Assembly: GCA_020354125.1 (NCBI GenBank)
Contig: CP070643.1
Span: forward strand, 3,834,439 to 3,898,438
From: Betaproteobacteria bacterium
Lineage (GTDB): Bacteria; Pseudomonadota; Gammaproteobacteria; Burkholderiales; Eutrophovitaceae
Direction: 5' to 3'
Length of the DNA: 64,000 bases
Shown: piece by piece, positions 42,184-51,718 of the stretch
Numbering within the stretch: the stretch's first letter is position 1
Layout: the number at the start of each line of letters is the position of its first letter
Translations under genes and position numbers: made by a program
The notes under the pieces: generated by a model
Seen by the model: the letters and a program-made list of their open reading frames with translations, nothing else
What the model was told of the DNA's origin: nothing
Database searches by the model: none

Positions 42184-43256
42184 GAATAATGATCGTCACC
42201 GACGCCTGGGCCCCACAGGTCAATGGCGTCGTCACTACCCTCGGAAAAACCGGCGCGGGCCTTCAGGCAATCGGTCACGAGGTGCGTTTCATCACGCCGC
42301 AGGAATTCCGATCGCTGCCCTGCCCGACCTATCCCGAAATCCGACTCAGCCTGTTTCCATCGTCGGGCATGAGAAGAGCGATCGAGGACTTCTCGCCTGA
42401 GGCGATTCACATCGCCACCGAGGGCCCACTTGGTATGGCGGCCCGGCGCTACTGTGTCGACAATCAGCTTCCTTTCACTACCGCCTTCCACACCCGATTC
42501 GCCGACTACGTTCACGCGCGCTTTCGCATCCCGATCGATATCAGCTATGGTTGGTTGCGCCGCTTTCACGCACCCTCGCGCGCGGTGATGGTACCGACGC
42601 CCGCAGTTCGGCGCGAGCTTGAAGCCCGTGGCTTTACCAACACCGTACATTGGACGCGCGGCGTGGATACCGAGACCTTCTCGCCCGGCGAACGCAGCGC
42701 TTTGGGCAACGACCGCCCGATCTTCTTGTACGTCGGCCGGGTCGCAGTAGAGAAGAATATCGAAGCATTTCTGGATCTTGATCTGCCCGGCTCAAAGTGG
42801 GTTGTTGGAGAAGGACCAAGCCGTGCCAAACTGGAGCGCAAATACACTGGTGTGCGTTTCGAAGGCATCAAGACACCGAATGAGCTGGCAAGCTATTATC
42901 GCGCGGCCGATGTCTCGGTGTTTCCGAGCCTGACCGACACATTCGGACTGGTCATGCTCGAAGCCCTCGCCTGCGGTACTCCGGTCGCCGCCTTTCCGGT
43001 GCACGGCCCGATCGACGTCATCGGAGACAGTGGTGCCGGCGCGTTGCACGAAGATTTGCGCCAAGCCTGCCTGAGCGCACTCGAGATCGATCGTAGCCAC
43101 GCCCGTGGCTACGCTGAGCGATTCTCCTGGTCGACATCAATCAAACAGTTCGAACAGAATCTTTATCCGTTCGCGGGCGACGCCAACGCCGGCAGCGGCA
43201 GCCACGAACACACTCTAGCGAACAACTCGACCCAATCAGATCAGGTTTCCCGATAG
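42180..43256 (+). CDS. Glycosyltransferase family 4, mannosyltransferase-like
   Basis: GT-B glycosyltransferase of 358 residues. The N-terminal acceptor half starts MRIMIVTDAWAPQVNGVVTT; the donor half has FLYVGRVAVEKNIEAFL and the EX7E-like VFPSLTDTFGLVMLEALACGTP. Resembles GT4 enzymes that transfer mannose or glucuronate to lipids. The GTG at 42180 overlaps the phosphatase stop (GTGA), so the two are co-translated and may act on the same glycolipid. Its tail overlaps convergent pyrC by 21 bases. Confidence 0.9.
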   Translation: MRIMIVTDAWAPQVNGVVTTLGKTGAGLQAIGHEVRFITPQEFRSLPCPTYPEIRLSLFPSSGMRRAIEDFSPEAIHIATEGPLGMAARRYCVDNQLPFTTAFHTRFADYVHARFRIPIDISYGWLRRFHAPSRAVMVPTPAVRRELEARGFTNTVHWTRGVDTETFSPGERSALGNDRPIFLYVGRVAVEKNIEAFLDLDLPGSKWVVGEGPSRAKLERKYTGVRFEGIKTPNELASYYRAADVSVFPSLTDTFGLVMLEALACGTPVAAFPVHGPIDVIGDSGAGALHEDLRQACLSALEIDRSHARGYAERFSWSTSIKQFEQNLYPFAGDANAGSGSHEHTLANNSTQSDQVSR

Positions 43257-44279
43257 CCGCCATGCCACCGACGCTCCGGCGCGCAATGGCACCAGTGTGC
43301 CTTTACCATAGGGGAAGCTCGCTGGCACCGGGGTCCGGGATCTCTCCAGCGTAATACTCTCCTTGTTACGTGGCAGGCCGTAGAAGTCGGCACCGTGATG
43401 GCATGCGAACCCCTCGAGTTTGTCCAGTGCGCCAGCGGCGTCGAAGACTTCGGCGTAGAGCGCAAGGGCCGCATGTGCCGTATAGACGCCAGCGCAGCCG
43501 CAGTCGTTCTCCTTGGTGCCGCGTTCATGCGGGGCACTGTCAGTACCGAGAAAAAACTTCGGATTTCCGGAGGCCGCCGCAGTCACCAGCGCGCGGCGAT
43601 GCTCTTCGCGCTTGAGTACCGGCAGACAATAATGGTGCGGCCGGATGCCACCCTGAAAAATCGCATTTCGGTTCAGCAACAGATGATGTGCGGTGATAGT
43701 GGCCGCGACATTGGCCGGGGCATTGCGCACGAACGCGACCGCGTTCGAAGTCGTGATGTGCTCCATCACGATCTTCAATTTCGGAAAACGCGCTACCAGC
43801 TCGACCAACTCGCGCTCAATGAAGGTTTGCTCACGGTCGAAAACATCGACCGACGGATCGGTCACCTCGCCATGTATCAGTAGCGGCAGGCCTGCTTCAC
43901 TCATCGCCTCAAGAGTATCGAAGCATTTGTGTATGTCGGTAACACCAGAATCGGAGTTGGTGGTGGCTCCCGCGGGGTAGTACTTCACGGCGTACACGAT
44001 GCCGCTCGACATCGCGCGTTGTATTTCCTGCGCCGGCGTATTGTCGGTCAGATACAACGTCATCAGCGGTTCGAACGCACTGTGCCCAGGCAATGCGGCA
44101 AGGATGCGGTCGCGATAATTCTGCGCCAGTTCCGTATTCACGATTGGCGGCTGGAGGTTGGGCATGATGATGGCCCGGGCAAACTGTGCTGCGCTATGCG
44201 GCACGACAGTCGCCAATGCATCTCCATCGCGCACATGCAGATGCCAGTCATCAGGCGTAATAATCGTGATTCGATCCAT
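43236..44279 (-). CDS. pyrC: Dihydroorotase
   Basis: Class II zinc amidohydrolase of pyrimidine synthesis (carbamoyl aspartate to dihydroorotate). 347 residues, same size as E. coli PyrC. Metal motif DDWHLHVRDG near 10, carboxylated lysine in AVKYYPAG, histidines in LIHGEV and EHITTS, and the Asp of GTDSAPHERGTKE. Monocistronic here. Confidence 0.97.
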   Translation of the reverse strand: MDRITIITPDDWHLHVRDGDALATVVPHSAAQFARAIIMPNLQPPIVNTELAQNYRDRILAALPGHSAFEPLMTLYLTDNTPAQEIQRAMSSGIVYAVKYYPAGATTNSDSGVTDIHKCFDTLEAMSEAGLPLLIHGEVTDPSVDVFDREQTFIERELVELVARFPKLKIVMEHITTSNAVAFVRNAPANVAATITAHHLLLNRNAIFQGGIRPHHYCLPVLKREEHRRALVTAAASGNPKFFLGTDSAPHERGTKENDCGCAGVYTAHAALALYAEVFDAAGALDKLEGFACHHGADFYGLPRNKESITLERSRTPVPASFPYGKGTLVPLRAGASVAWRLSGNLI

Positions 44280-44372
44280 AAACCACTCTTGTTTGCAGAA
44301 ACCGGTTACGACTCGTGCCGTACGGCGTGATACTGAAGCAGAAGATAAAAGAAGAGCGTAATTCGCTGCACG

Positions 44373-45251
44373 TTACTGCGCATCGCCATTTCCGGCAAGT
44401 TCCAGCGCTCGTCGGTACAGCGCGTTCTTGCGCCCGCCACTAATCTCGGCGGCCAAAGTAACGGCCTTCTTCAGCGGTAGTTCCGGCATCAGCAAAGCAA
44501 GCAGCCTTTCTCCTTCCTGCATATCGACTTCCTTGACCGTCTCGCCGCGCTGTACCACCACCACGAATTCACCACGTACCCGCTCGGGCATGCTCTCCAA
44601 CCATGCTCTAGCCTCAGCCAACGCACAAACGTGAGTCTCTTCGTGCAGCTTGGTCAATTCCCGACAGAGCGCAACGCGTGTATCTGCGCCGAGAATCTGC
44701 GCCATGTCTTCAAGGGTTTTTAGAATCCGGTGTGGCGCCTCATAGAAAACCAGCGTCGCTGAAGCGCCCGCCAACTCCTGAAGCACTTTTCTTCTGTCAC
44801 CTTCTTTGGCGGGCAAAAAACCGCAGAACATCACACGTGACAGTCGCTGACCGCAGATCGATAAGGCGGCCGTCAAGGCGCTTGCCCCGGGGATCGGCAC
44901 CACCGCGAAACCTTCTTCACGGGCCCGCGCAACGACTTCCGAGCCCGGATCACTAATGGCCGGCGTACCGGCATCGGTGGTCAATGCTACTGACTTGCCT
45001 TCCGCCAGCAGTTTCACAATGCCGGCAGCCGAGCGGCGTTCATTGTGCTCGTGCGAGGCAATTACGCGTGCGTCAATACCGAAGTGCCTCAAAAGCTTGC
45101 CGCATACCCGCGTATCCTCGGCGGCCACTACATCGACGCTTTTCAGGATGTCGAGTGCCCGCAGCGTGATATCGCGAAGATTTCCGATCGGCGTTGCCAC
45201 CACATATAATACGGAATCTTTTGCTTCTTCTACCACGGTATGCAACGTCAT
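44373..45251 (-). CDS. rsmI: 16S rRNA (cytidine-1402-2'-O)-methyltransferase RsmI
   Basis: Works with RsmH on C1402 of 16S rRNA. 292 residues with the SAM-binding LYVVATPIGNLRDITLRAL, AEDTRVCGKLLRHF, TDAGTPAISDPG and FYEAPHRILKTL. The ATG at 45251 overlaps by 12 bases the start of the divergent lpoA gene; GTG at 45236 would remove the overlap and still leave the conserved part intact. Confidence 0.96.
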   Translation of the reverse strand: MTLHTVVEEAKDSVLYVVATPIGNLRDITLRALDILKSVDVVAAEDTRVCGKLLRHFGIDARVIASHEHNERRSAAGIVKLLAEGKSVALTTDAGTPAISDPGSEVVARAREEGFAVVPIPGASALTAALSICGQRLSRVMFCGFLPAKEGDRRKVLQELAGASATLVFYEAPHRILKTLEDMAQILGADTRVALCRELTKLHEETHVCALAEARAWLESMPERVRGEFVVVVQRGETVKEVDMQEGERLLALLMPELPLKKAVTLAAEISGGRKNALYRRALELAGNGDAQ

Positions 45252-46418
45252 CGTGTCCTGTGGGTACTGCTAACGGCGCTACTATACTTTGCGCTCAGCG
45301 CCGTCGCTACTCGCAACGTTTTGGCACAGGGCTGGCAATGGCCGCAGAATCAGCGCCCGCCGCTCACCCAGGAACCCGAGGAACCAAGGACCGAACCCGC
45401 CCCGATTGAGGAACGGTCGCTCTTCACCCAGGCACGCATCGGGGTGATTCTGCCGCTTCAGTCCAGCGCCTACGGACGCCTCGCCGAGCAAGTCAGGCTG
45501 GGAATACTGACTGCGTCGAACATGGCCTCATACAACGCGCTGCCGGTGAAGGTCTACTCAACCAGCGGCGACACGCGAGGCATCGTGCAGGCCTATGAAC
45601 GCGCAGTACAGGACGGAGCACGGGTCATTATCGGGCCGTTGACGCGTAACGGTGTTTCGGCGGTGGCCGAAAGTACCATCGTGGCGGTCCCCACCGTCGC
45701 CCTGAACGTGCCTGACGCGAGCGTCACGCTGCCGCGACAAATGTACGTGTTTGGCCTACAGATCGAAACCGAAGCAGAGCAGGTTGCCAGACTGGCATTC
45801 AGACATGGTGGGCGCAAAGCCTTGCTGGTGGTCAGTCAGTCGGCGCTGAGCCAGCGTATTGCCCGCGCGTTCACGCGGCAATGGAAGGTGCTCAAAGGGG
45901 ATATCGCAGACGAGTTCATCTACTCAACTGAGGCGTTGGCTTTGGCTGGTTTGCGCGAACTGCTTGATACAACTGCCGCCGACGTGGCGTTCCTGGCAGT
46001 GAACGCACCTCGCGCCAGGTTTATTCGCGCTTACTTGGGTACGCAGTTCCCGATCTATGCAACCTCGCTGGTATACGCGTCGAGCGCGGACAAGCTCGAG
46101 CTATATGATCTGGACGGAGTACGCTTCATGGATATGCCGTGGCTATTGCAGGAGGATCATCCCGCAGTGATGACCTACCTGCGCGCGCCGTTGGAATCGA
46201 GCGCACTCGATGAAGAGCGTTTCTACGCGCTCGGCATCGACGCCTATCGTATCGCCCAGTCCTTGCTGGAAAGCACTGCTGAGGTACCGCCAATCGATGG
46301 TGTGACCGGGATGATTACGCTCGACGAGCGACAACGTTTCACGCACCAACTCACGCCGGCGTTCTTTTCCTACGGCACGGCTCGCCTGTTTACCGAGGAG
46401 CCTGGCACGGAGCAATGA
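45240..46418 (+). CDS. lpoA: LpoA-like penicillin-binding protein activator, short form
   Basis: Outer activator of class A PBPs in E. coli, where it is a 678-residue lipoprotein with N-terminal TPRs. This 392-residue protein holds only the C-terminal periplasmic-binding-protein fold (IGVILPLQSSAYGRLAEQVRLG, VIIGPLTRNGVSAVAE, FYALGIDAYRIAQSLL). It has a signal peptide (LLTALLYFALSAVATRNVLA) but no lipobox cysteine, so it may be soluble in the periplasm. Assignment by fold and by the lpoA-yraN-gmhA-dolP order. Confidence 0.85.
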   Translation: MQRHRVLWVLLTALLYFALSAVATRNVLAQGWQWPQNQRPPLTQEPEEPRTEPAPIEERSLFTQARIGVILPLQSSAYGRLAEQVRLGILTASNMASYNALPVKVYSTSGDTRGIVQAYERAVQDGARVIIGPLTRNGVSAVAESTIVAVPTVALNVPDASVTLPRQMYVFGLQIETEAEQVARLAFRHGGRKALLVVSQSALSQRIARAFTRQWKVLKGDIADEFIYSTEALALAGLRELLDTTAADVAFLAVNAPRARFIRAYLGTQFPIYATSLVYASSADKLELYDLDGVRFMDMPWLLQEDHPAVMTYLRAPLESSALDEERFYALGIDAYRIAQSLLESTAEVPPIDGVTGMITLDERQRFTHQLTPAFFSYGTARLFTEEPGTEQ

Positions 46419-46753
46419 TTCAGCGCGGCCGGGAAGCAGAACAACTGGCTCTCGATCACCTGCGCCGCCACGGTCTAAGCGAGGTCGAGCGGAACTATCG
46501 CTGCCGCTTCGGAGAAATAGACCTCATCATGCGCGATGGCCCGACACTAGTGTTTGTCGAAGTTCGCATGCGCAGCTCAGCTGCGTTTGGCGGCGCGCAA
46601 GCGAGCATCGATGCACGCAAGCAACGCAAACTGCTCTCCGCAGCCCGGCATTACATCAGCTCAACCGGCAGAATGCCGGAATGCCGCTTCGATGCAGTGT
46701 TGCTGAATGGCGACACTTGTATCGAGTGGATACAAAATGCGTTCGGAGAATGA
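46415..46753 (+). CDS. yraN: YraN family (UPF0102) putative endonuclease
   Basis: 112 residues with the restriction-endonuclease-like core EVERNYRCRFGEIDLIMRDG and TLVFVEVRMRSS (the E-D-ExR pattern), followed by KQRKLLSAARHYI. Family role unsettled, perhaps Holliday-junction or repair nuclease. ATG overlaps the lpoA stop by 4 bases. Confidence 0.94.
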   Translation: MIQRGREAEQLALDHLRRHGLSEVERNYRCRFGEIDLIMRDGPTLVFVEVRMRSSAAFGGAQASIDARKQRKLLSAARHYISSTGRMPECRFDAVLLNGDTCIEWIQNAFGE

Positions 46754-46820
46754 ATTTCTATGCGTTTGACACGCGTCTTTGTGCAATAATTTGCGCCGGC
46801 AGTCGTATTGTTCTCTATAA

Positions 46821-47982
<1,162 letters not shown>

Positions 47983-47986
<4 letters not shown>

Positions 47987-48248
47987 CAGCTGTTGAAAAA
48001 GCTGCTGAGCTAGTTTGTCTGCTTGGGCCGATTGCCGCGTCGCATGTTCGCTCAGTCCTCGCGCAAGTCAGTTGAGTATGTAGTTGCGGCGTAACGTTCG
48101 CCACGCTCACGTGAGCCTTCACTGAAACTCGCTTCGCTCGTTTTCTCGTACCTCGCTGAGCGGCTCCTTGTACTCGGGCCGCTCGCTACGCTTTGTCCAA
48201 CAAACTGATCGGACAAAGTTGCAACTGCTGTAGTCGTCTGCGTGCGGC
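47983..48248 (+). repeat. Intergenic repeat-like region after dolP (possible copy 3)
   Basis: No gene is seen between the convergent dolP and phrB. The region opens on the dolP stop with TTAGCAG followed by TGTTGAAAAA, like the start of the elements after ffh and cfa, then diverges. AGCAGCT (47985-47991) and AGCTGCT (48000-48006) form a 7-bp hairpin at the stop. Further on are a perfect palindrome GCTCACGTGAGC (48105-48116) and an 8-bp inverted repeat CTTTGTCC / GGACAAAG (48191-48218), neither with a T tract. Confidence 0.45.
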
Positions 48249-49697
48249 TCAAGCTTTCAAGTCACGTACGGCTGAATAAATAGCCAACGTCTTTTTGCGC
48301 GCAGCCGCATGATCAACAATCGGCCCGGGATAGGTTTGCCCTAGCAAGCAACCGCTGGCGCGTTGCACTTCCGGTGGCATCTTCCACGGCTCGTGCAAAT
48401 ACTTGTCAGGCACATCCGACAGTTCGGGTAACTGTGATCGGATGAACACACCTTCTGGATCGAACTTTTTCGACTGCGTCACTGGATTGAAGATACGGAA
48501 GTAAGGTTGCGCATCGCAGCCGGTCGAGGCACACCACTGCCAGCCGCCATTGTTTGCCGACAAATCGAAATCGTTCAGGTGTTGCGCAAAGTAGCGTTCG
48601 CCCCACCTCCAGTCGATCTGCAGATCCTTGACCAGGAATGAAGCGCTGACCATGCGCAGGCGGTTGTGCATATAACCGGTGCAATTGATTTGCCGCATGG
48701 CGGCATCGATCAACGGATAGCCGGTCTCGGCATTGCACCAGCGGCGGAAATGCGATTCGTTGTTTTCAAACTCGAGATCATCATATTCACGGCGGAAAGC
48801 GCCATCGACCACATGCGGGAAATGATGAAGAATTGAGAAGTAGAACTCGCGCCAGATCAGCTCCGAGAGCCAGGTACTGGCGCCGTCCCGGGTGTCAGCG
48901 TCGGCATCCAGTTCCATGGCCGATCCGACTAACCGGCGTATCGAAATGGTTCCGAACCGCAAATGAACCGACAATCGTGAAGGTCCTGCCATAGCCGGGA
49001 AATCACGGCACTGAGCGTACCCGCCGATACGGCCAAGGAAGTCGCCGAACAAGCTGTCTGCACCGGTGGCGCCAACTGCGATACCGAGCCGCAAGAGATT
49101 GGTGCGTTTGAAACCGATGCTCTCCAACTCAGGCATCGGTCCTGCGTCTGCTGCGGCCAGCGATCCGGCGCGCTCAGCGACCGGGTAAGGATCAGTGTCG
49201 CATTGGCCAAGCTTCGCAAGCCACGCCTTCTTGTACGGCGTAAAGACCACATAGGGACGCTGTTCGGCGTTGAGAATCTCCGATTTTTCGAAGATCACCT
49301 GATCTTTGCAGGTATGCCAGGAACACGGCAGCGCCTCGAGGCGGGCGGCGACGTCGCGGTCACGGTCAACTGCGACCGGTTCGTAATCGTGGTTGGCGTA
49401 AACGGCTTGAATGCGGTGCTTGACGACGAAGGCCGGGACCTCGTCGCGGGCCCGGCCATGCAGAACATGCAGATCGCCACCGAGTGCTCTCAGCGTTGAC
49501 TTGAGCTCGACAAGGCTGTGCCAGATGAATTCAACGCGTCTGTCGCACTTGCCGGGAAGCGCGTCAAGTATTTCGGTATCAAATACAAACACGCAATAAA
49601 CGGCGCCTGCTTCGTCTAGCGCTCGGCTCAAGGCAGCGTTGTCGTCGGTGCGCAGGTCGCGCCGGAACCACACCAGCGCGCGATCATAGAGCTTCAT
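48249..49697 (-). CDS. phrB: Deoxyribodipyrimidine photolyase
   Basis: Blue-light enzyme that splits cyclobutane pyrimidine dimers. 482 residues: antenna-binding N-terminal domain (LVWFRRDLRTDDNAALSRAL) and FAD-binding C-terminal domain with YMHNRLRMVSASFLVKDLQIDWRWGE and ANNGGWQWCASTGCDAQPYFRIFNP. The FAD electron-relay tryptophans look preserved. Last gene of the operon below the CarH-like regulator, a usual pairing for light-induced regulons. Confidence 0.96.
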   Translation of the reverse strand: MKLYDRALVWFRRDLRTDDNAALSRALDEAGAVYCVFVFDTEILDALPGKCDRRVEFIWHSLVELKSTLRALGGDLHVLHGRARDEVPAFVVKHRIQAVYANHDYEPVAVDRDRDVAARLEALPCSWHTCKDQVIFEKSEILNAEQRPYVVFTPYKKAWLAKLGQCDTDPYPVAERAGSLAAADAGPMPELESIGFKRTNLLRLGIAVGATGADSLFGDFLGRIGGYAQCRDFPAMAGPSRLSVHLRFGTISIRRLVGSAMELDADADTRDGASTWLSELIWREFYFSILHHFPHVVDGAFRREYDDLEFENNESHFRRWCNAETGYPLIDAAMRQINCTGYMHNRLRMVSASFLVKDLQIDWRWGERYFAQHLNDFDLSANNGGWQWCASTGCDAQPYFRIFNPVTQSKKFDPEGVFIRSQLPELSDVPDKYLHEPWKMPPEVQRASGCLLGQTYPGPIVDHAAARKKTLAIYSAVRDLKA

Positions 49698-49967
49698 CAG
49701 GCCATCAGATCACAATTGGCTGGCCAGATCGTTGGCCCATATCGGGCTTGGCGCGCACAGAAAGGGATGAAAAAAGATCAGCCCGGGCCGGAGCCATGAC
49801 GGTCCTTGTGTGCCAGCTACGACTTCGTTCAATCCGGGTTGGGGATGGGAGAGGCCCGGCTTGAAGCGACGGAACTGCATGCTGGCCCGCGCTGAAGTAA
49901 ATCGCGACTTACAAAGGCCATTACGCATTTCTAACCGCTTCGGATTCACCGTCCATTTCAAGCTGAT
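49698..49967. other. 270-base gap between phrB and the SnoaL-like gene
   Basis: Open frames exist on both strands but none has a ribosome site or recognisable protein character. No promoter or terminator was convincing. It is the only long gap inside the operon. Confidence 0.4.
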
Positions 49968-50402
49968 TCATGCCATTGCCCGGCGCAGCCGCCGGATCAA
50001 CCAGCCGAGCAGTGGAAGCTTGGCATATAGTTCCTCGCCGGTATCCCAGTAATCCCGGTGATAACTGACCTTCCCGGACGCGTCGAAACGTATATGGCTA
50101 ACGCCGTGTATGGTCTGTTCGCCATCACCGCGCATAAAGCGGCTACGAAAGTGCATGTCCCAGACAACAAACCCGTCATGATCCGTCCCCAACCATCCTT
50201 GAATGACAAACCTGGGATCCTGCATCCTCCGGTACATGTGCCGGAAGATCTCCTCAATCTTGTCGACGCCATTGAATTCATTGAACGGATCCTTGAAATA
50301 GGCGTCTGCCGTGTACACGTCGGTCAGGTTCGCAACCGTCTCGGGCGACATCGTCTCGTAGAACGAAATCAGTCTGTCGATGTGGGCGGCGCGCATGTTC
50401 AC
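49968..50402 (-). CDS. SnoaL/NTF2-like protein
   Basis: 144 residues of the cone-shaped NTF2 fold: LISFYETMSPETVANLTDVYTADAYFKDPF, VDKIEEIFRHMYRRMQDPRF and a C-terminal sheet with HRDYWDTGEELYAKLP. Members are small-molecule isomerases, hydrolases or binding proteins; no substrate can be assigned. Overlaps the SDR gene by 4 bases and regularly accompanies the Cfa/DUF1365/FAD gene set. Confidence 0.85.
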   Translation of the reverse strand: MNMRAAHIDRLISFYETMSPETVANLTDVYTADAYFKDPFNEFNGVDKIEEIFRHMYRRMQDPRFVIQGWLGTDHDGFVVWDMHFRSRFMRGDGEQTIHGVSHIRFDASGKVSYHRDYWDTGEELYAKLPLLGWLIRRLRRAMA

Positions 50403-51178
50403 AAACCGGTGATGCGATGAACCAGGGGAAAGAACAGACGGTATGGCAGCAGCCGCAACAGTTTCATCAAGCGGGTAAAACGCTTCGGAAAATCGATTTC
50501 GAACTGCCCGCGGCTGAGTCCGCGCAGCATTTGCTCAGCTGCTTCCTGTGGCGAGATCAACGCCGGCATCTCGAACTCGTTACGATCAGTCAACGGCGTC
50601 TTGACGAATCCGGGATTGACCAGATACACGTTTACACCTTTTGGCCTCAGGTCAAGATACAACGTTTCTGCAAAATTGATCAGTGCCGCCTTGCTTGCGC
50701 CGTAAACAAGGCTGGTTGGCAGTCCGCGATATCCGGCAACACTGGAAACCACGGCAATTCCTCCATCACCTCGGGCCACCAGATCGGGAACGACCAATTC
50801 CAGTGTTCGCATAACGCCGAACACGTTGATCATGAACAAGTGCTCCGCGGTGCCAGCGTTCAGCTCCCATGCTCTTACCGGCAAATGCGTGCCAGCAAGA
50901 AGGACCAACAGATCAATCCCCGACCACAAGTCTCTTAACCGCGAATACGACTCATCAATGTCAGAACTATCGGTTACGTCCACCGGTAACACCATGCTCT
51001 GTTCCGGCGGAAATTTCCGCGCCAACGCCTCAAGCGCATCTGCCCCGCGTGCGCTGAGCGCCACCCGTGCGCCACGCTCGAGCAAAGCTTCGGCAAACGC
51101 GTGGCCGATGCCACTGCTGGCACCAATCACCCAGACGCGCTTGCCTCGCCAGTCACTGATGCGGGTGTTCAGCGCCAC
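50399..51178 (-). CDS. Short-chain dehydrogenase/reductase
   Basis: NAD(P)-dependent oxidoreductase of 259 residues. Cofactor loop VIGASSGIGHAFAEALLERGA, active Ser in VVSSVAGYRGLPTS, and YGASKAALINFAETL (Tyr-x3-Lys). After PGFVKTPLT the tail is basic and hydrophobic (RLMKLLRLLPYRLFFPLVHRI), suggesting membrane contact, which fits work on lipid substrates. Six bases after the DUF3833 gene. Confidence 0.92.
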   Translation of the reverse strand: MALNTRISDWRGKRVWVIGASSGIGHAFAEALLERGARVALSARGADALEALARKFPPEQSMVLPVDVTDSSDIDESYSRLRDLWSGIDLLVLLAGTHLPVRAWELNAGTAEHLFMINVFGVMRTLELVVPDLVARGDGGIAVVSSVAGYRGLPTSLVYGASKAALINFAETLYLDLRPKGVNVYLVNPGFVKTPLTDRNEFEMPALISPQEAAEQMLRGLSRGQFEIDFPKRFTRLMKLLRLLPYRLFFPLVHRITGL

Positions 51179-51184
51179 ACTACA

Positions 51185-51718
51185 TCATCCTTTCTTGCGC
51201 AAAGACAGCGTCACCTCGCCAAGACGAAAGCCGAACTTGCGCATCTCCGACCGGTTTAACATAACCTTTTCGTCGATTAGGTACATCCAGTCGTCGAAGT
51301 CGACGTTGTAGGTCTTACCGTCGACATCGAGCGCGAGAACATAACGCCAGTGCAGCGTGTTGCCGTACGCCGTGCCCGTTGCCTCTCCGATGACGTCGTC
51401 TGCTGTTCCGGTGTAGTTGTGTTCATCGATCCTGGTAATGGTCCAGACCCGCCGGTCGGTGGTGCCATCAGAATAAACAAAATCCTCTTCCAGCGTGCCG
51501 ACATTGCCTTCCCAGCTGCCTTTGATCGCAACATTGAAGCGTTTAACCACTTCTCCGGAGCGGTTCTGAAACATGCCGTGTGCCTCGATCTCCCCATCAA
51601 AATACTGGCGCAGATCGAGCACCGGGCGTTCGTCACGATACGAGTCAACGCGCGGAGCCGCGCAACCGGCGATCAGTGTTGCAGCGGCGGCGAGAAACGC
51701 GATCGGAAGAAATTTCAC
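51185..51718 (-). CDS. DUF3833 lipoprotein
   Basis: 177 residues with a lipoprotein signal (FLAAAATLIAGCAAPRVDSY, Cys about residue 19) and a lipocalin-like beta pattern: LDLRQYFDGEIEAHGMFQNRSG, VWTITRIDEHNYTGTADDVIGEA and DDWMYLIDEKVMLNRSEMRKFG. Matches DUF3833, a family found almost only in this type of cluster. It could carry or bind a lipid in the periplasm; not shown. Shares one base with the MFS stop/start. Confidence 0.85.
   Translation of the reverse strand: MKFLPIAFLAAAATLIAGCAAPRVDSYRDERPVLDLRQYFDGEIEAHGMFQNRSGEVVKRFNVAIKGSWEGNVGTLEEDFVYSDGTTDRRVWTITRIDEHNYTGTADDVIGEATGTAYGNTLHWRYVLALDVDGKTYNVDFDDWMYLIDEKVMLNRSEMRKFGFRLGEVTLSLRKKG

Noticed and set aside
48191-48218. Inverted repeat between dolP and phrB as a bidirectional terminator
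   Set aside because: The 8-bp stem has a 12-base loop and no T tract on either strand.
49710-49961. 83-residue minus-strand frame in the phrB upstream gap
   Set aside because: No ribosome site, no recognisable motif, and an opposite-strand frame of equal quality over the same bases.
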